Position numbers and translations under genes: made by a program | Part shown: one piece after another, positions 47,027 through 61,155 of the stretch | Numbering within the stretch: position 1 is the stretch's first letter | Layout of the letters: each line of letters opens with the position of its first letter | The notes under the pieces: generated by a model | Database searches by the model: none | Told to the model about the DNA's origin: nothing | Seen by the model: the letters and a program-made list of their open reading frames with translations, nothing else | Source of the DNA: Alnus glutinosa | Taxonomy: Eukaryota; Streptophyta; Magnoliopsida; Fagales; Betulaceae | Assembly (NCBI RefSeq): GCF_958979055.1 | Contig: NC_084889.1 | Span: forward strand, 6,664,261-6,728,260 | DNA length: 64,000 nt | Direction of reading: 5' to 3'

Positions 47027-50000
47027 CTTCCGAAAAGTTAATTTTCCTGATAATTAACATAGAAAAGACAAGAGGGTTTGTGTTTCTAATTTTAAGCATA
47101 ACAAAGCCTTAAGAACCTTTCTTCAAAATAAAGATGGAAACTGATGCAATCAAAATATAACAACCACGTTGTGCCTGCAATGCAAGGCAAACATCTAGAA
47201 TAATATGCACTTGGAACATAAAATTATGGGAACAAAAAACTCTAAAACTGAGGAGTTCTAATTTTTTTTTCCCCTTTTTGATACATAATAGTTGAATCTA
47301 AGACTTACCACAACCCTACCCTATTTATTTACCTACTGAGCCAAGCTCAAGGCTAAGCTCTTAATAATCGCTAGCGCATAATATAGCAGAAGAGATGTTT
47401 CACATAAATGAATATAAGCTTAAAAGCTGAACAAATAGAACCTATCACCGAAGCACATGAAGATTTCCTTCTCTACAGAACTAACTGTATTTCAATCATA
47501 ATTCAATAGGAAAAAAAAAAACCTCTTGTCAGGACATAAGAGAAAAAGATAAGTTCAGAGTCTGGCAACAGTAAGTCATATTACTCACTCATGATCAAGG
47601 ATGCTCCTGGGAAGCCCAATATCAGAAAGCGAATGAAAATGAGTTCTCCGATGTATTTCCCGCACATCAGCATTTCTTTTTAATTCATCTCCATCCTTTT
47701 CGCCTGATGTCAGGTGAGTGCATATAAAACAAAAAAGCGTCTGATAGATGGACATGCTGACAGATATTGATCCCTGGAAGATTGAAGAACTGTCTTGAAA
47801 TCTGAAAGATTACTATAGAATAAGAGAAGTGACTGATGCATATATGCTTTCTTCTCCTGATTTCAACAAATCATCTCATGAAATGATTGCAATGTGTTCT
47901 GTCTTAGTCATCCAGAAAATTTCAAAAATTGTTCAACAAGTAGTAGATATGTATTCTATAAGGTTCACAATAAAGGGATGATCTCTTAGATTGGACCTGG
48001 GTTGTTTTCAAATAATAAAAAACACGCTTAAAAGATAAAAAAGTTTAAGTGTTATGTGCTTGTCAAACCCCAAAACCCCATGGATTCTAATATGAGATTA
48101 TAATTCACATCTCCTGATCTTCATTGATTTCACTGCACCAATTCTAATATACTTAAACCAATCTTCTTAGCAACTTCAATAATGAAATCAAACCTTCTGC
48201 AAGCGGTGACTTAAAACTGCTGCCAACTTATAGGATAGAAGAAACAGAGGAAAAATTTTAGAAAAGAAAAAAGAAGGAAAGGGAAAAAAACATAAAAAGT
48301 GAAGACAATTTTTATTTGATACATATTGCTTCATAAACTGGATCCACTAAGATCCTTCTGATGCTTATGATAGGGGAGCCCAGGATTCTAAGAATACTGA
48401 ATGAAAATAATTAAATGCCTAGGGAAACCAGTTCCCAACACGTACAACTCAAAGTAGCTCCTACAAATGTGGTACTAGTTTTGCTCTTTTGATGACAGTG
48501 CACTCTGGGCAATCCATACCATATTTTCGGTGAACTATACTTCAACTTAGTACAGCTGGACAAAATTGAAAATAATCTAAAAGGCACTGTAACATAAACA
48601 AGGGACTATCTCTTCTTAAAAGCAGAAAATCCACTATAGGCCTTGGATGCACAGATGCCTTCAATAACAAAAAAGGTAGTGTCAAGGATATAACGCTTTC
48701 AGTGACAGCAGATAAGTGATTCAATCTAAAGAAGTTGTATGTAGCCTAGAAGATAAAACGTCATATTTGAAAGCAATGCAAGTAAAAACATAAAGCATGA
48801 CAGAGGAGATCTAGAAAAGAAACAAATTAAAAAAATATATATATAACAAAATGTGTGTATCTCATAATGAAACTTTAATAAATCAATCATAACAGTCAAA
48901 ACGAATTTCCAACAATGTAAACAAACATAAGGAAAAGAAGCAAACCTTGTTACCAATGTAGCCCATCACACCAACACCTACAGTAGACACCTTTAAGTTG
49001 TGAATATGTCTACGCAAGCTCCTGCGAACCCAAATAGTGAGGAAAATCCCAACCATCTGTTTACTTACTATCCTTACAAATGATGATCTTCGTTTCCTCT
49101 TCAAGAGTAATTCGAGGTCAATTTCTGCAAGCAATGCTATCTGTGACGTAACTTCATTTGAAGTTAACTTGAAAGACCTATATGGTCCGAAAGACTTGGA
49201 TGCTTTAAAAGATTTATTTAATGTAAAGGAATTCGGTCGCTCTAATACACGTTGATATAGCAAGTTTAGTGGACGTTCTGGCCAGCTCAAACCAATCCTT
49301 TCAGACCCACTAAGCATTTTGGTTAATTTGCCACTGCTTCGAGCAACTAATGCTTCCACATCTTCTGGATCTTCTGTCCGTAAACAATTTAACCTATCCA
49401 ACTTCTTTTGAGAAGAAAATTGCCTCTCTAACTCTTGTTCACTTGGCATGTCTAATTTGGCACTTCGAGAAGAGTCTAAAACTCCAGAATTCACATACGC
49501 ATTTTTCTCTGTGATTGGTCTATCCTCACTTTCATCAAAAACATTTTGTTCTTCATCGAATGGGTGAACTTCCTCACCTACATCACTATCACTTTCAAGC
49601 AACATCTCCTCTTCTATATCTGGGGCATCATCAGATGGCTTAAACTTTGATGGAGATGGGGGATCACTAAAGCATTTTATCTTGGTTGCCTTAGGCTGAA
49701 TCCGATTCAGTGTTTCACGAATAATGTTTTCCCACCTTGGAACTGGGCGGCCATCTTCAGCTCCAAAGACATTCCCAGCATTTAATGGCACAATCTCCTG
49801 AAGGCTGTAAACATAAAGCACAAGTCATGCTTCAAGAATTCAAAGAAGGACTATCCCGGATATAAAGAACAGAGACTGGTACAGTACAAATTGTTCTAAA
49901 CAGAGAAGATCCACTAAATTTTTTCACATATATCACAAATTAAATGCAGAATAGCACAAATCATGGGCTAAAATCGTATGAAATAAGCACCATGTTGTAT

Positions 50001-51962
50001 CTAAATGAAAAATAAGTAACCAAGGGAAATTTTGAAATAATCACTCACCCAAGCACATAGATATCAGCTGGCTCATTGGTATCTAGCCAATCATCAATAT
50101 CTAGGTCATCAGGTGGAAGTTTCCCTCCAACATTCCAAGTCCCAGCACATATTCTAGGACAAAAAAGCAGCAGGATAAGAATAACTGACTAACTGATAGA
50201 CCATCACTTTTGGTCCTTTCCAGAATCAGTGCAACTAGTGTTTATTCTTATGTTAGGCACTACCATACCTGAGTTCCTCCGTGTTTATATACTGTGCCCT
50301 AAAAGTCTCTGATTTTCTTCTTCTTTTTAACCTTGAGAAAGAATCTGAAGTCCAAAGGAAAGAAAAAAAAAAAGATGGGGGGGAAGAAGTTAGCCTACAG
50401 ATTAATAAAAGCAATATAACAAAACTTATCCCAACAGAAACAAGGATAAAAAAAAGGCATCCAGAAAGGAGAATATTAGAACTGAAAATACATATGACAT
50501 TTGAGATGAAGCAGCATTATTTCATGTCTGTACAGTGCGCCACTAACCAGAATTTCCAAAAATTTGACAACAAAAAAAAAAGGGTGTTATGCTGGAGAAC
50601 TATAAGAATTAAATACTTTACTTTGACTTGAAACAACCAGTTTGTTGGATAAAAAAAATGGAGTCATTCGCCAAAAAGATAATGCAATTAAGTTCAAACT
50701 GACTCATATCTAATCCCACCGGAATGACAGGATGATTCCACTTTCATGTGGGGCCAAACTCTCTACCCTCTCCGGAAATATAAACTCATTCTAATATCTC
50801 CTAATAATTGCATTAACTAAAATGAACTGGAAGAGGACCACAATAACCAATCACAAGAACCATCCAGAAAAAGGCCAGTCATAGTTTGAAACAGTCTCCA
50901 ACTTTTTTAACAAAGAAATGCTAATGCATTAGTACCTAGCTTCAGTTAATAATTTAATATAGCTGCCTTCTTTTATCCATTTTCAATGGAATAAACTAAT
51001 GGCAATACAAGAAGCATGGGTGATTATGATATCAAGGAATCTTCTATTGACACATGAAACACGCTAGGCTCCAATTGGTCAGCATTGGAGAATCAATTTC
51101 CAACGCAAATAGTTCAACTCCTTCAACCCAACTCCACAGAGAAGTTCCACTTGTAAAATCAAAATTCTCAAATTCGACAAAATTGGAAATTCTAATAAAT
51201 TCCAACTAAACACAACCACACAAAGGATTAATGATCTTAATTCAAGAATTAAATGTCATCACCAACACAAGTATTGCTTCAATTTCAAGAAACCACTGAA
51301 AATTCATGAAAATCTAACAAACCAACCGCACTGAACCAAAATACAAAACATTCAAACTCTGTACTTGAAACATTACCATTAGGATCAACCTGAGCATCAT
51401 CCCCTTTGTTGCCCCTACACCGAAATTCTCTTCCCCTTTGACTGAATCCTGCAAACACCCACTTGATAGTCTGACTCAAACCTCAAATGGGACTCCTCAA
51501 AACTCAAAGCAAATCCCTAAACTAAATACAATACTATCCTATTCTACCAATAACATCCACATAAACCAATAAAAAATAAAATAAAAATAAATAAAAAAAG
51601 ATGAAGATTGTAAAAGAAAAGAGCGAGGTTTAGGAGACCTTCAGCCTCGGAATCGGAATCGGAACCGGAATTTTCATTGAAGTCATCTTCGTCGGCGCTG
51701 AATTCGGAGTCGTCGGTGCTGATGTTGAGCCATTTGCGAATCACCACTCTGGGCCAGAAGAACTGTACGCACCACCAACCCAAACAATATATTTCAGCCC
51801 TATTCCTCTGCAAGTTTTCCCTCAACATCTTTATCCAAACCCAAAAAATCCAAAAAAAAAAAAAAAAAAAAAAATAGCAAACACAAAAACGAAAAACCCG
51901 TTCACATCAAGATATAGTAGTAATAGCAGTACCTCTGTGTTGTACTTTGAACGTTGCTTCAT
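39650..51962 (-). CDS. Type I inositol polyphosphate 5-phosphatase
   Basis: Ten exons join in frame: 51933-51962 (ATG), 51639-51762, 51377-51448, 50269-50344, 50049-50153, 48946-49804, 47589-47773, 43064-43172, 41345-41487 and 40604-40838, 646 codons. A last exon at 39650-39802 (50 residues) is tentative. The enzyme removes the 5-phosphate from inositol phosphates or phosphoinositides. Both family signatures are present: [11 protein letters not shown] and RRTPAWCDRIL. Other conserved blocks are [54 protein letters not shown] and [12 protein letters not shown]. An acidic, serine-rich insert occupies the 859 bp exon between the catalytic segments, as in plant type I enzymes. Introns are GT-AG. 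The subgroup (IP5P1/2 or CVP2-like) is not decided. Confidence 0.92.
40280..40552 (+). repeat. Possible solo LTR
   Basis: A TATATATTGTAA box, pyrimidine-rich leader and an end reading AAACTTGACA resemble the 3' half of a copia LTR, next to the last firm exon of the 5-phosphatase gene. The start of the LTR and the target duplication were not found. Confidence 0.3.
44584..46010 (-). mobile_element. LINE fragment (reverse transcriptase C-terminal half)
   Basis: Minus-strand translation, with frameshifts, gives [20 protein letters not shown], then [40 protein letters not shown] and the WRERN-type tail typical of plant L1 ORF2 proteins. The 3' end, GGGTTACGCCCCTCAACGC on the minus strand, resembles those of the LINEs at 2030 and 4089. 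It lies in the intron between the 47589 and 43172 exons of the 5-phosphatase gene, in the same direction. Confidence 0.82.
46968..47024. repeat. (CT)n microsatellite
   Basis: About 28 CT units inside an intron of the 5-phosphatase gene. Confidence 0.95.
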
Positions 51963-53035
<1,073 letters not shown>

Positions 53036-53349
53036 GTGGTGTGGAAAATTCTTAAAGTTAAAAACAAAAAATAAAAGGTTAACTGAAAATTCTTAAAATG
53101 AAATACTAATTATAATATAGACCAATGTGAATTTTAATTCTTCCCACATTATGTAGGTTTATATATATATATAACTTTTAGTGAATCTTAAAGGGTTTTT
53201 GTGAAAGATGAAAATAAGTAAGATTTCATATATAAAATAACATAAAAATTAGTATCTACGAGACTAGATACTGCTTAAACTTTTTTATTATTATTATTAT
53301 TATTTTATTTACTTGTAAGGCTTAAAAACTGTTATTTTATTGGGAGATG

Positions 53350-53485
53350 AAACACTCACAACCCCCACCCAACTTTCACACAACCCTCACTCACATGTGC
53401 ATGGGTTCCATGCATGTGGGTCACACACACATGTGAGCGGGAGTTGTGTAGGAGTTGGGTGAGAGTTGTAAGGCAAGCATTTCCC
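53350..53485. mobile_element. Short MITE with palindromic centre
   Basis: CACCCAACTTTCACACAACC on the left and CACCCAACTCCTACACAACT (minus strand) on the right are inverted; both run into CTCACATGTG. About 135 bp. A similar centre occurs at 29400-29470 and 27790-27900. Confidence 0.65.
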
Positions 53486-54798
53486 TATTCTATTAAAACA
53501 GTTTATGATGACAACTAATCCGTATGAAGGTTTTGTTCTATACGAGTTACCTCAACTAGTAAATGAAAATACTTGGAGTTTATCTTATAATTATCTCACA
53601 ATATTGACGTGGTAGTTTTAATTAATCTTTTTTTTTTAAAAAAAATAATGATTAATTCAACAATTAATTGGGATTGTCACATCAACAATCAGTGTCATGA
53701 AATAAAAATATAATTTCTAATATTACTTAGTATGAATGTTTGTAGTCTAATTTACTATTAACGAACATTTATGAGATTATATGTTATAGCATCATTAAAA
53801 ATAGAAATGTTACTTGAAAGTTTATGAAAATTTCAACTATTTTATTTAACCAATGCAATAAAATGAAAATAGAGAGAAAAAAAAAATGAAAAAAGATTGA
53901 TTTATTGAGAATAAAAGGTAATATTGATTTTTAATTATTTTTTAAAAACTGTTAATGATTAAATTCTAATTACTAAATATATCAGAAGTGAATTATAGGC
54001 AGAAGACAAAAGTTGACGCTATGGAAATTATTAGACCCACAATGATGCTATGATATCACACAAGCAACAAAAATAGTGGATATCACCTAATCAAGTAACC
54101 ATTGACCAAGTGGGCATGGAGGCATCGCAATCACTTAAGAGACAATTTAGCATTTAGTTTGTGTCTATTTAACTTGCGGCATTTATTCAGCTCATAATAA
54201 AAATGGTTAGAGCGGGATTAGCGTCAATTATCTGTTCAAATTACAACTTATTGGACTGTAATTATGAGGAGTTTTCAATGGGCTCATCTACTCGAATGCT
54301 TGAGATTTGCTCGAGTACGTGGGCCTCACTGAGTGGCCACTTTCATTTGCCTACCCAATTGCATTATTGGAGTAACAATTTCCGGAGACCCTAATCCACC
54401 TTGTGCCTAAATAAAATGAGTAATGCTTTCTATACTCACATTTCATCTATATTTTATTGAGTTGGTGTACAACGTTTATCAGTCATTTGATTTATTTTTA
54501 ACAAAGACTGATTCATTGCCAAATGGGATATAATATGTAGTAATAATACTACTTTTCACACCTATTTATCTCATCTATGCCACATGTCATGTTTTAAATG
54601 ATTTCAATATCAATCACTTAAAAATAATAATAAATAAATAAATAAAAACAGAAAGTAACATTTCTCTTCTCTTAAATATGTTCAAAGAAAAGAAACCATG
54701 AACCATATCCTAATTGCCATCATCATACACAATAACCTTGGACCCCACCAGACCTCCTAGAGTCATCCAGGCATTCATTGGATTCCATGTGATCAAGG

Positions 54799-54901
54799 AT
54801 GGCTGATGGGTAATTATGCTACGAAAGTGACACTTTAGATCTTATCTGGCTGATGGGTAATTATGCTACGAAAAGTGACACTTTAGATCTTATCTAACCA
54901 C

Positions 54902-54955
<54 letters not shown>
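54799..54955. repeat. About 47 bp tandem duplication next to (TTA)18
   Basis: GGCTGATGGGTAATTATGCT continuing to TTTAGATCTTATCT occurs twice in direct succession (54799-54846, 54847-54895) with a one-base difference in an A-run, followed by 18 TTA units. Confidence 0.9.
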
Positions 54956-55019
54956 CATCTTTCAGACTAATAATAATAAATTATGTAACAAGTTAAATCT
55001 TAATTTATTTAAACTTTAT

Positions 55020-55610
55020 ACATAACAATTGCATTATTTAATTTTACATATAAATTAAAATAATAATTTAAAACGTTCATTACCTCATATGCGAATAGCG
55101 GATACTAACCATAATAATCGCATGGATACAGATAATAATTATATAATATAAATACAAATATTTAAAAGTAATAAAAGCATTCACATTCATATTTTCACCA
55201 TACCTGAGCCAAATACACCCAAATTTTAGAAAAAATATCAGCTAAAATAAATTTTTTTTTTTGAATAACTTTTTTTTTTTGGGTAGGTCTTGACTGTTGA
55301 GCTACTTTAATCACGGGAAAGAAACTTACAATCGAGATTCAAAGGCGTATCACATGTGTCAAATCGTACTTCCATGACCGAAAAACCCGACAAGAAAGAG
55401 GAAAGAAACTGTGTACCACTGTCGGTAGACTCGGTACAAAAGCACAGTTTCCTCGTCTGGCAATGTCGAATGTTTAATACGAGGCTCACAACTCTGCTCC
55501 AAAGAAATGGACCACACATCCACAAAAGTCAGCACCGCACGAAATTTTCAGGGCCTAATCTTGCGGATGAGGCCATCTTATTCGGCCTCCTTTGTTTTTC
55601 CATGGGTCTT
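55020..55610. other. Unassigned intergenic segment
   Basis: AT-rich to 55260, then about 300 bp of more balanced composition (55300-55600) with overlapping open frames on both strands (55356-55652 plus, 55307-55525 minus) that I cannot assign. It ends at the TTA flank of the following MITE. Confidence 0.35.
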
Positions 55611-55611
55611 A

Positions 55612-56101
55612 GAGCATTCTCAATGGTTTATGTATTTTTCAATCTAGAATAGCTAATCAAAATCTATTTTATCTAGTTTAGCTAATGAATTTTAAATGCA
55701 CTATACATCCGATTATCTATTCTTAACTCTATATTATTTTTTTATTATTTTTAATTTATTTATTTCATTATAGTATTTTTTTTTCACGTGGGTCCCGCTT
55801 TATAACTCCACTACTTTGCACACTTATTCTTAAATCTCCACTATAAAGGAAGAAAAAAAAAAAAAGAACCGTGGAGTGGTGGAGGGAAAAAGGAAAAAAG
55901 CAAAGCTAAAAAAGTGAAGATAAAGAATAAAAAAAATAGATAAGTGAATAGTATAACTCTACATGTAGAGTTCCATTATTTATGGAATTAAGGAAAATCT
56001 ATTATAGAGTTGGAATACATAAGCTGATGGAGTCTCTTTTTAACACTTTTATTATCTATTCTAACTTAAAGTTACAAATAGATAATCCATTGGGAGTGCT
56101 C
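55612..56101. mobile_element. PIF/Harbinger (Tourist)-like MITE, TTA target duplication
   Basis: GAGCATTCTCAATGG and GAGCACTCCCAATGG (minus strand at the right end) are terminal inverted repeats flanked by TTA at 55609-55611 and 56102-56104. Length 490 bp, no coding capacity. Confidence 0.8.
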
Positions 56102-56204
56102 TTAAAGCTTTTTATTTTGCCCCCCCCCAAAAAAAAAAAAGAAAAAAAAAAAAAGAGAAAAGTTCTTTTAGAAAAGCTAACTCATTCAAAGAAAATTAAT
56201 CATT

Positions 56205-56670
56205 CGTTTGTTTTGGCGTAAAATAATTTTAACATTTTTTTATATTTGATAATTAACCAAAAAATAATTTTTGTTTGACCAAAAACACTTAATAAATTCT
56301 GAAAAAATATTTTTTTCAGACGGCAAACATATTCGATTATCTTTTAAACGATGTAGTCAAGTTTCACGTTCAAGCAGTCAACCACCATCGAAATCTGGAC
56401 AGTGCCAGAATCCAACAACGTCCGGTCATTGTCACCAGATTCCAACCACCTTCGCCAGAATCCGGTCAGCCCAGATTTCAAAAACCAGAATGGTCAGATT
56501 CCAGCAAAAAACGATCGGCTTCCGGCCACCTTTGTTAGACTGTGGCCAACCCAAATTCTAACGAAACTGTCCGGGCCGAACTTTATCCTGGAAAGCCGGC
56601 AACAGTAGCCGGAATCCGATGAAAGTGGTCGAAATCCTACCAGTTAGTGACGGAATCTTGTCACCGGTAA
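56205..56670. repeat. CCGG-rich repeat with CCAGAATCCGG motifs
   Basis: The segment 56370-56665 repeats CAGATTCCA, CCAGAATCCGG and GGAATCC motifs in a region otherwise very AT-rich. Two open frames cover it but are low-complexity. It may be the core of a hAT-like non-autonomous element beginning TTTTGGCGTAAAATAA; the other end was not found. Confidence 0.4.
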
Positions 56671-57889
56671 TTTTTATATTATTTCACATTAATATTTCTA
56701 TGTTGTGAATAAAAATTGATTTTTATATATAATACTTATAAGTTACGATTTAGTATAAAATTACATTTAATATTTCTCTATTTTTATTTTACATAAATAT
56801 TGTATATATTTATATGTTTATTTATTTACGTAAATTCAAATTTTCTGCACAAAAAAAAAAAAAATCTGGTCCCCGCCCTGCATGTGTGGTGGGGAATAGA
56901 AAATTATAAACGATAAGGAGTATAGACAACTTTATGAGTTTTTCAATGTGGTAATGGCAGACCTTATCACTTCGGGTACCTTGGGACTTCCATACCTGCG
57001 TAGCGTGCTGGACTACTTTTCTAGTTTTTATTACATAATTCTCCTTCAAATTAAGTATAACAACAATTTTTTTTTTTTTTTTTAATTTTAAAAATAAAAA
57101 TAAACAATAGCATCCGATGTAACCGACCTACTAGCTCTTCTTATTATTATTATGTCAAATAGAATTGACAATTTTTCACACAATTCATGAATTCGATATG
57201 AATACGATACGAAGTTATAGAGTTTGAGTTTAGATTAAACTAATTGACCCGTTTATAAACGTGTGAAACGGGTCAACCCGCAAGTTGGCTCGCCAACTCG
57301 TTTATAACACGTTTTTGACCTAATAAACTAAACAGGTTGACATGCCAATCCGACGGATGACCCGCCCAGCCTATTTAACTAATCGTGTCTGGTTCGGGTT
57401 GATCTAAGCAAAATGGCAGGTCGACCAGATCAATTGGAACCAACATGGCAATCACAATTGCCAACCTTAAATTATCAAAGGGGAGTATATGTTATTTGTC
57501 CCTACCCTTTCTTCCTTCCTTGTATTGCTTAAAAAAAAAAAAAGGAGTATTATTTTGTTCTGTTCCAAAAAATGATGACTCTACGCGAGCATGGGTTCTA
57601 CCTTGTAAATTCGTGTAACAGAGTAGTTCTGTTAGAAAAAAATTTAAAAATAAAATAAAATAAAATAAAAATTGTAATTATTAAAAATTAATTTTTTTAT
57701 TAATATAAAATTTTAAAATAAATAGCAATTTAACAAAAATAATTAGGCATAGAACTTACTATAAGAGAGAAAAGAAAAAGAAAAACTCTCTACAAACACA
57801 AATTAACACAACCAAATACAAATCCTTCTATTTAACAAGCATTTATGACCATGTGAACAAGAAAACAAAGATCCGAAAATAGGATCATA

Positions 57890-58069
57890 GCGCCAGAGAG
57901 AGAGAGAGAGTTCGTACCTTTGGGTGGTTCAGCGAAGAAAGATCTTCATCTCTGCCATGGCAATCTTTGTTTGGCCTTAAAGTTGGTAGCCTTTTTAAGC
58001 AGCTGAGCCAAATCCTTCTGCATATATAAAAGCAGTTTCCCGAAAAACATTTGAAGTAGGAAAAGATGC

Positions 58070-58110
<41 letters not shown>
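57890..58110 (-). other. Possible 5'-UTR exon with (CT)18 tract
   Basis: On the minus strand a GA-rich stretch (58072-58109) is followed by a balanced leader containing ATGGCAGAGATGAAGATC and a stop after nine codons, then AACCACCCAAAG with a GTACGA donor at 57917. This resembles a 5' leader with a short upstream frame, but no coding exon is found until the 5-phosphatase start at 51962. It could belong to an RNA or gene not otherwise visible. Confidence 0.3.
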
Positions 58111-58111
<1 letters not shown>

Positions 58112-59031
58112 GCCTAATTTCTCGGCACTGCTCCTGCTACAAAGCTACTATACTTATGAAGTGGGAGCTGAGAAGACAGAGCACTTGACCTTTCCGCACC
58201 TTATTAGCTTCACCCGATATGCTCCTCACACGTGGTTGTAGCTGTCAATTTATGTTGTTATACTATTTAGTTTTCATCCGATTTTGATTTAGCCCTTTAA
58301 TTTTTAATTTAAAAAATAAAGTCCTTAAATATTGCTCGATTAAGTTTTAAATTGATCTCATTATTAATTTAATGTCAAAATTAGCATTTTTTTTTTTTTT
58401 GCTACATGTTGAATTTAATAAGTAACTAAAATACACATGTTTGGGGGGGTGGGGGGAAACGACAGTATTCAGTGGGAGGTTAGGGGGTCGAACCCCTGGC
58501 AGACTTTTGAAATAATTTGGATTGTCACATGCTTTTCTCTGATAGAAGTAATATTGAGCTTTTATGGGAATATGGACCGCAAATAAATCGGCCATCCTGA
58601 GCAGTAAAGATTCTTCACGTAAGTAATACATGGCATATAGTGGTACCTACGGCATTGAGTGCAACAATACATCAATGACAATGACTGTCCTGTATTATGT
58701 ATATATGTCGCAGTCAGTCGCGATCTACAAGACTACAACAATTAATTATTTAAATTTTTATTAATTTAGACGGTTAATATGTTTAAATAAATTTAGGATT
58801 CTATGATTACCTTTTACATTTTTATGGTGCCCCCAATTAAATCTAACTGAATACTCATCCAAATGCCCGTATGAAAGTGATTCATGCTTAATTTCTTATC
58901 ATTAGCAATTTATATGCTTTTTGAGTTATTATTTATACATATTTATCACACTTATTTTATAATTATTAATGTGATGTGTTTTAAATGACTTTTTATATTA
59001 GTTTTTTTTTTTTTTTTTTGCTATTATAGTC

Positions 59032-59066
<35 letters not shown>

Positions 59067-59595
59067 ATACCACAATTACACCATGCTTAGGTGATAAGGG
59101 CTGAATATAGTGTGATTGTGGTACAAATAATAACAGCTATTTTACAAAAATGTATTTTCGTCAGGAGACTTTCGGTCTATTCTTCCAAAAAATTAAAATT
59201 TTGGTTTTTAACCAATAAAACTTATTCCATATTGGTATTAATTTGTAATTTACCTCTTACTTTTGACAAAAGAAAAAAAGAAAGAAAGAAAGAAAAAAGT
59301 GCTTACAAATTAATTCAAGGCAATAATGAGTGCTATTGATTTAAATTTTAAATTCCACGTACATGATTGAAACAAACTGACCTCATAAAAATAGAGACAG
59401 AAAAGGAAATTAATGTAGATTAGTATAATGGCTAAGAAGTAATCATAGGTCCGATTATCAGATTAAGAGTAGCAGATGACGATTTGAGAAAGGTACAGTT
59501 TGTCTTGGTTCAAACAACGTGAGCTAATTAATGACGATCAACAATATGCCAAGTGGCACCAACAGGTTCAAATATATATCCAACAATGTTTTGTT

Positions 59596-59598
<3 letters not shown>

Positions 59599-59635
<37 letters not shown>
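59599..59635. repeat. (TA)n microsatellite, MITE insertion site
   Basis: The TA run directly precedes the MITE end at 59636, and a second TA run (61943-61960) follows its other end. Confidence 0.9.
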
Positions 59636-59639
<4 letters not shown>

Positions 59640-59770
59640 AATGCTTGGTTATACACTCTCATCCCACTCTTATCCCACCCTTGTATACGTGGACCAATAA
59701 TGTGAGAGATAATAGAGAGAGTGTAGTGGGACCCTATTTTTTTAACAACATTATTGGTCCACGTAGACAA

Positions 59771-61120
59771 TGTTAGAGATAATATGTTGGTTGTTCCACA
59801 TTGCCTTAATGAGGAGAAGCTTTGGCCATTGGCTTATATAAAAGCTTCATCCTCTTGTCCCACATTGCTAAGATAGAAGGCTCATTTCTATTCTACTCTC
59901 TATAAATAAGAGAGCACTCATTGTATTCAACTCATTCAATAAAAGCATAATGTAGTCCTTTGGGCTTTATCTTGTGGATGTAGGTCATAGACCGAACCAC
60001 GTAAATCTCTTGTCCCTTTTATTTTATTATTCCGCATTTTATTTTATTATTCCGCATTTTATTTCTTTTAGATTTAGTTTTCTTACATGGTATCAGAGCT
60101 AATAGGCTAACGCCAATTATTAGATTCTGGGTTAAGTCTTTTTCTTTCTTTATATTTTTTTTTTTTTGTAATTTATTTACTTTTCTTTAGTTCTTTTATT
60201 TTTATTTTTCTTTTGTTTTGGTTCAGATTGTTTTACAATCATGAAACCCTCATTTTCTTTTATTCTCTTTTCTTTTCTTTTCTTTTTCTTTTGTTTTGGT
60301 TCAGATTGTTTTACAATCATGAAACCCTCATTTTCTTTTATTTTTCTGTAATTTCTTTTATTTATTTCTTTTTTTTGGATTTTTTTTTAGTACTGTATTG
60401 CCCATGTCTCTTTGAGTCATGGCTTCTTCCTCTCTCTTTCTTATGGTTACCATATCATTCATCGATCAATGCCCTCTGTTTCTTTTATTTTCATTCTCTG
60501 TTTTTCTTCTTTTCTTTCTTTTGTTTTGTCCAATAATGGTGTGCATGAGTTGGAGATAAACTTTCATCCAACCCATGCTACAAATGTCTTTTATGTTGCT
60601 GTTCAATCAAAGGAACCCAACAAAAAAAAAAAAATTCTGTCCGTTCATCCACGCGCTTTCACGCGCCTCCAGAAGTTCCTGCATGTTTCTCACACGCTCC
60701 ACGCGCCTCCACCTGCCAACTCACGCGCTTCTACGCGCCTCCCCAGATGACAACTTGCTCCACGCTCCACCTCACGCCGCCACGAGCCACCTTTTTCAGA
60801 CACGACCACCGGATCCTTGTTCGAAGGCTGCCGATCTACTTGACGCAGCCATGAACGCGCCGCCAAATTCAGCCAAGCGCTTCCACGCGCCACTATCCAC
60901 TTTGTTGTTCAGTTGGGCTCATCTGTCCAACCTGTACCTGCGCCACACCGGAACCCAGCCCGAGGTACCACCTGAATTGCACTACACTGAATCACAGCCG
61001 TGAGGGCTCACAAGTTTAAGGTGCTCCTGCATGCACCAGATCTTAACCCATCCAGTGGGTTTCAAAAAAAAAAAAAAAAAAAAAAAAATCAAAAGAGGCC
61101 AAATTGCCCGTGTTTTCTTT

Positions 61121-61155
<35 letters not shown>

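Noticed and set aside
54203..54394. 63-residue frame as a small gene
   Set aside because: No recognised domain, no splice or promoter context, and length is within chance expectation.
60213..60536. Phe/Leu-rich frame as a membrane protein
   Set aside because: It is generated by pyrimidine-rich repeats in the retrotransposon leader, including a duplicated block.
60575..61003. 142-residue frame as retrotransposon gag
   Set aside because: It has CACGCGCCTCC repeat-derived peptides and no zinc knuckle or gag-like sequence.
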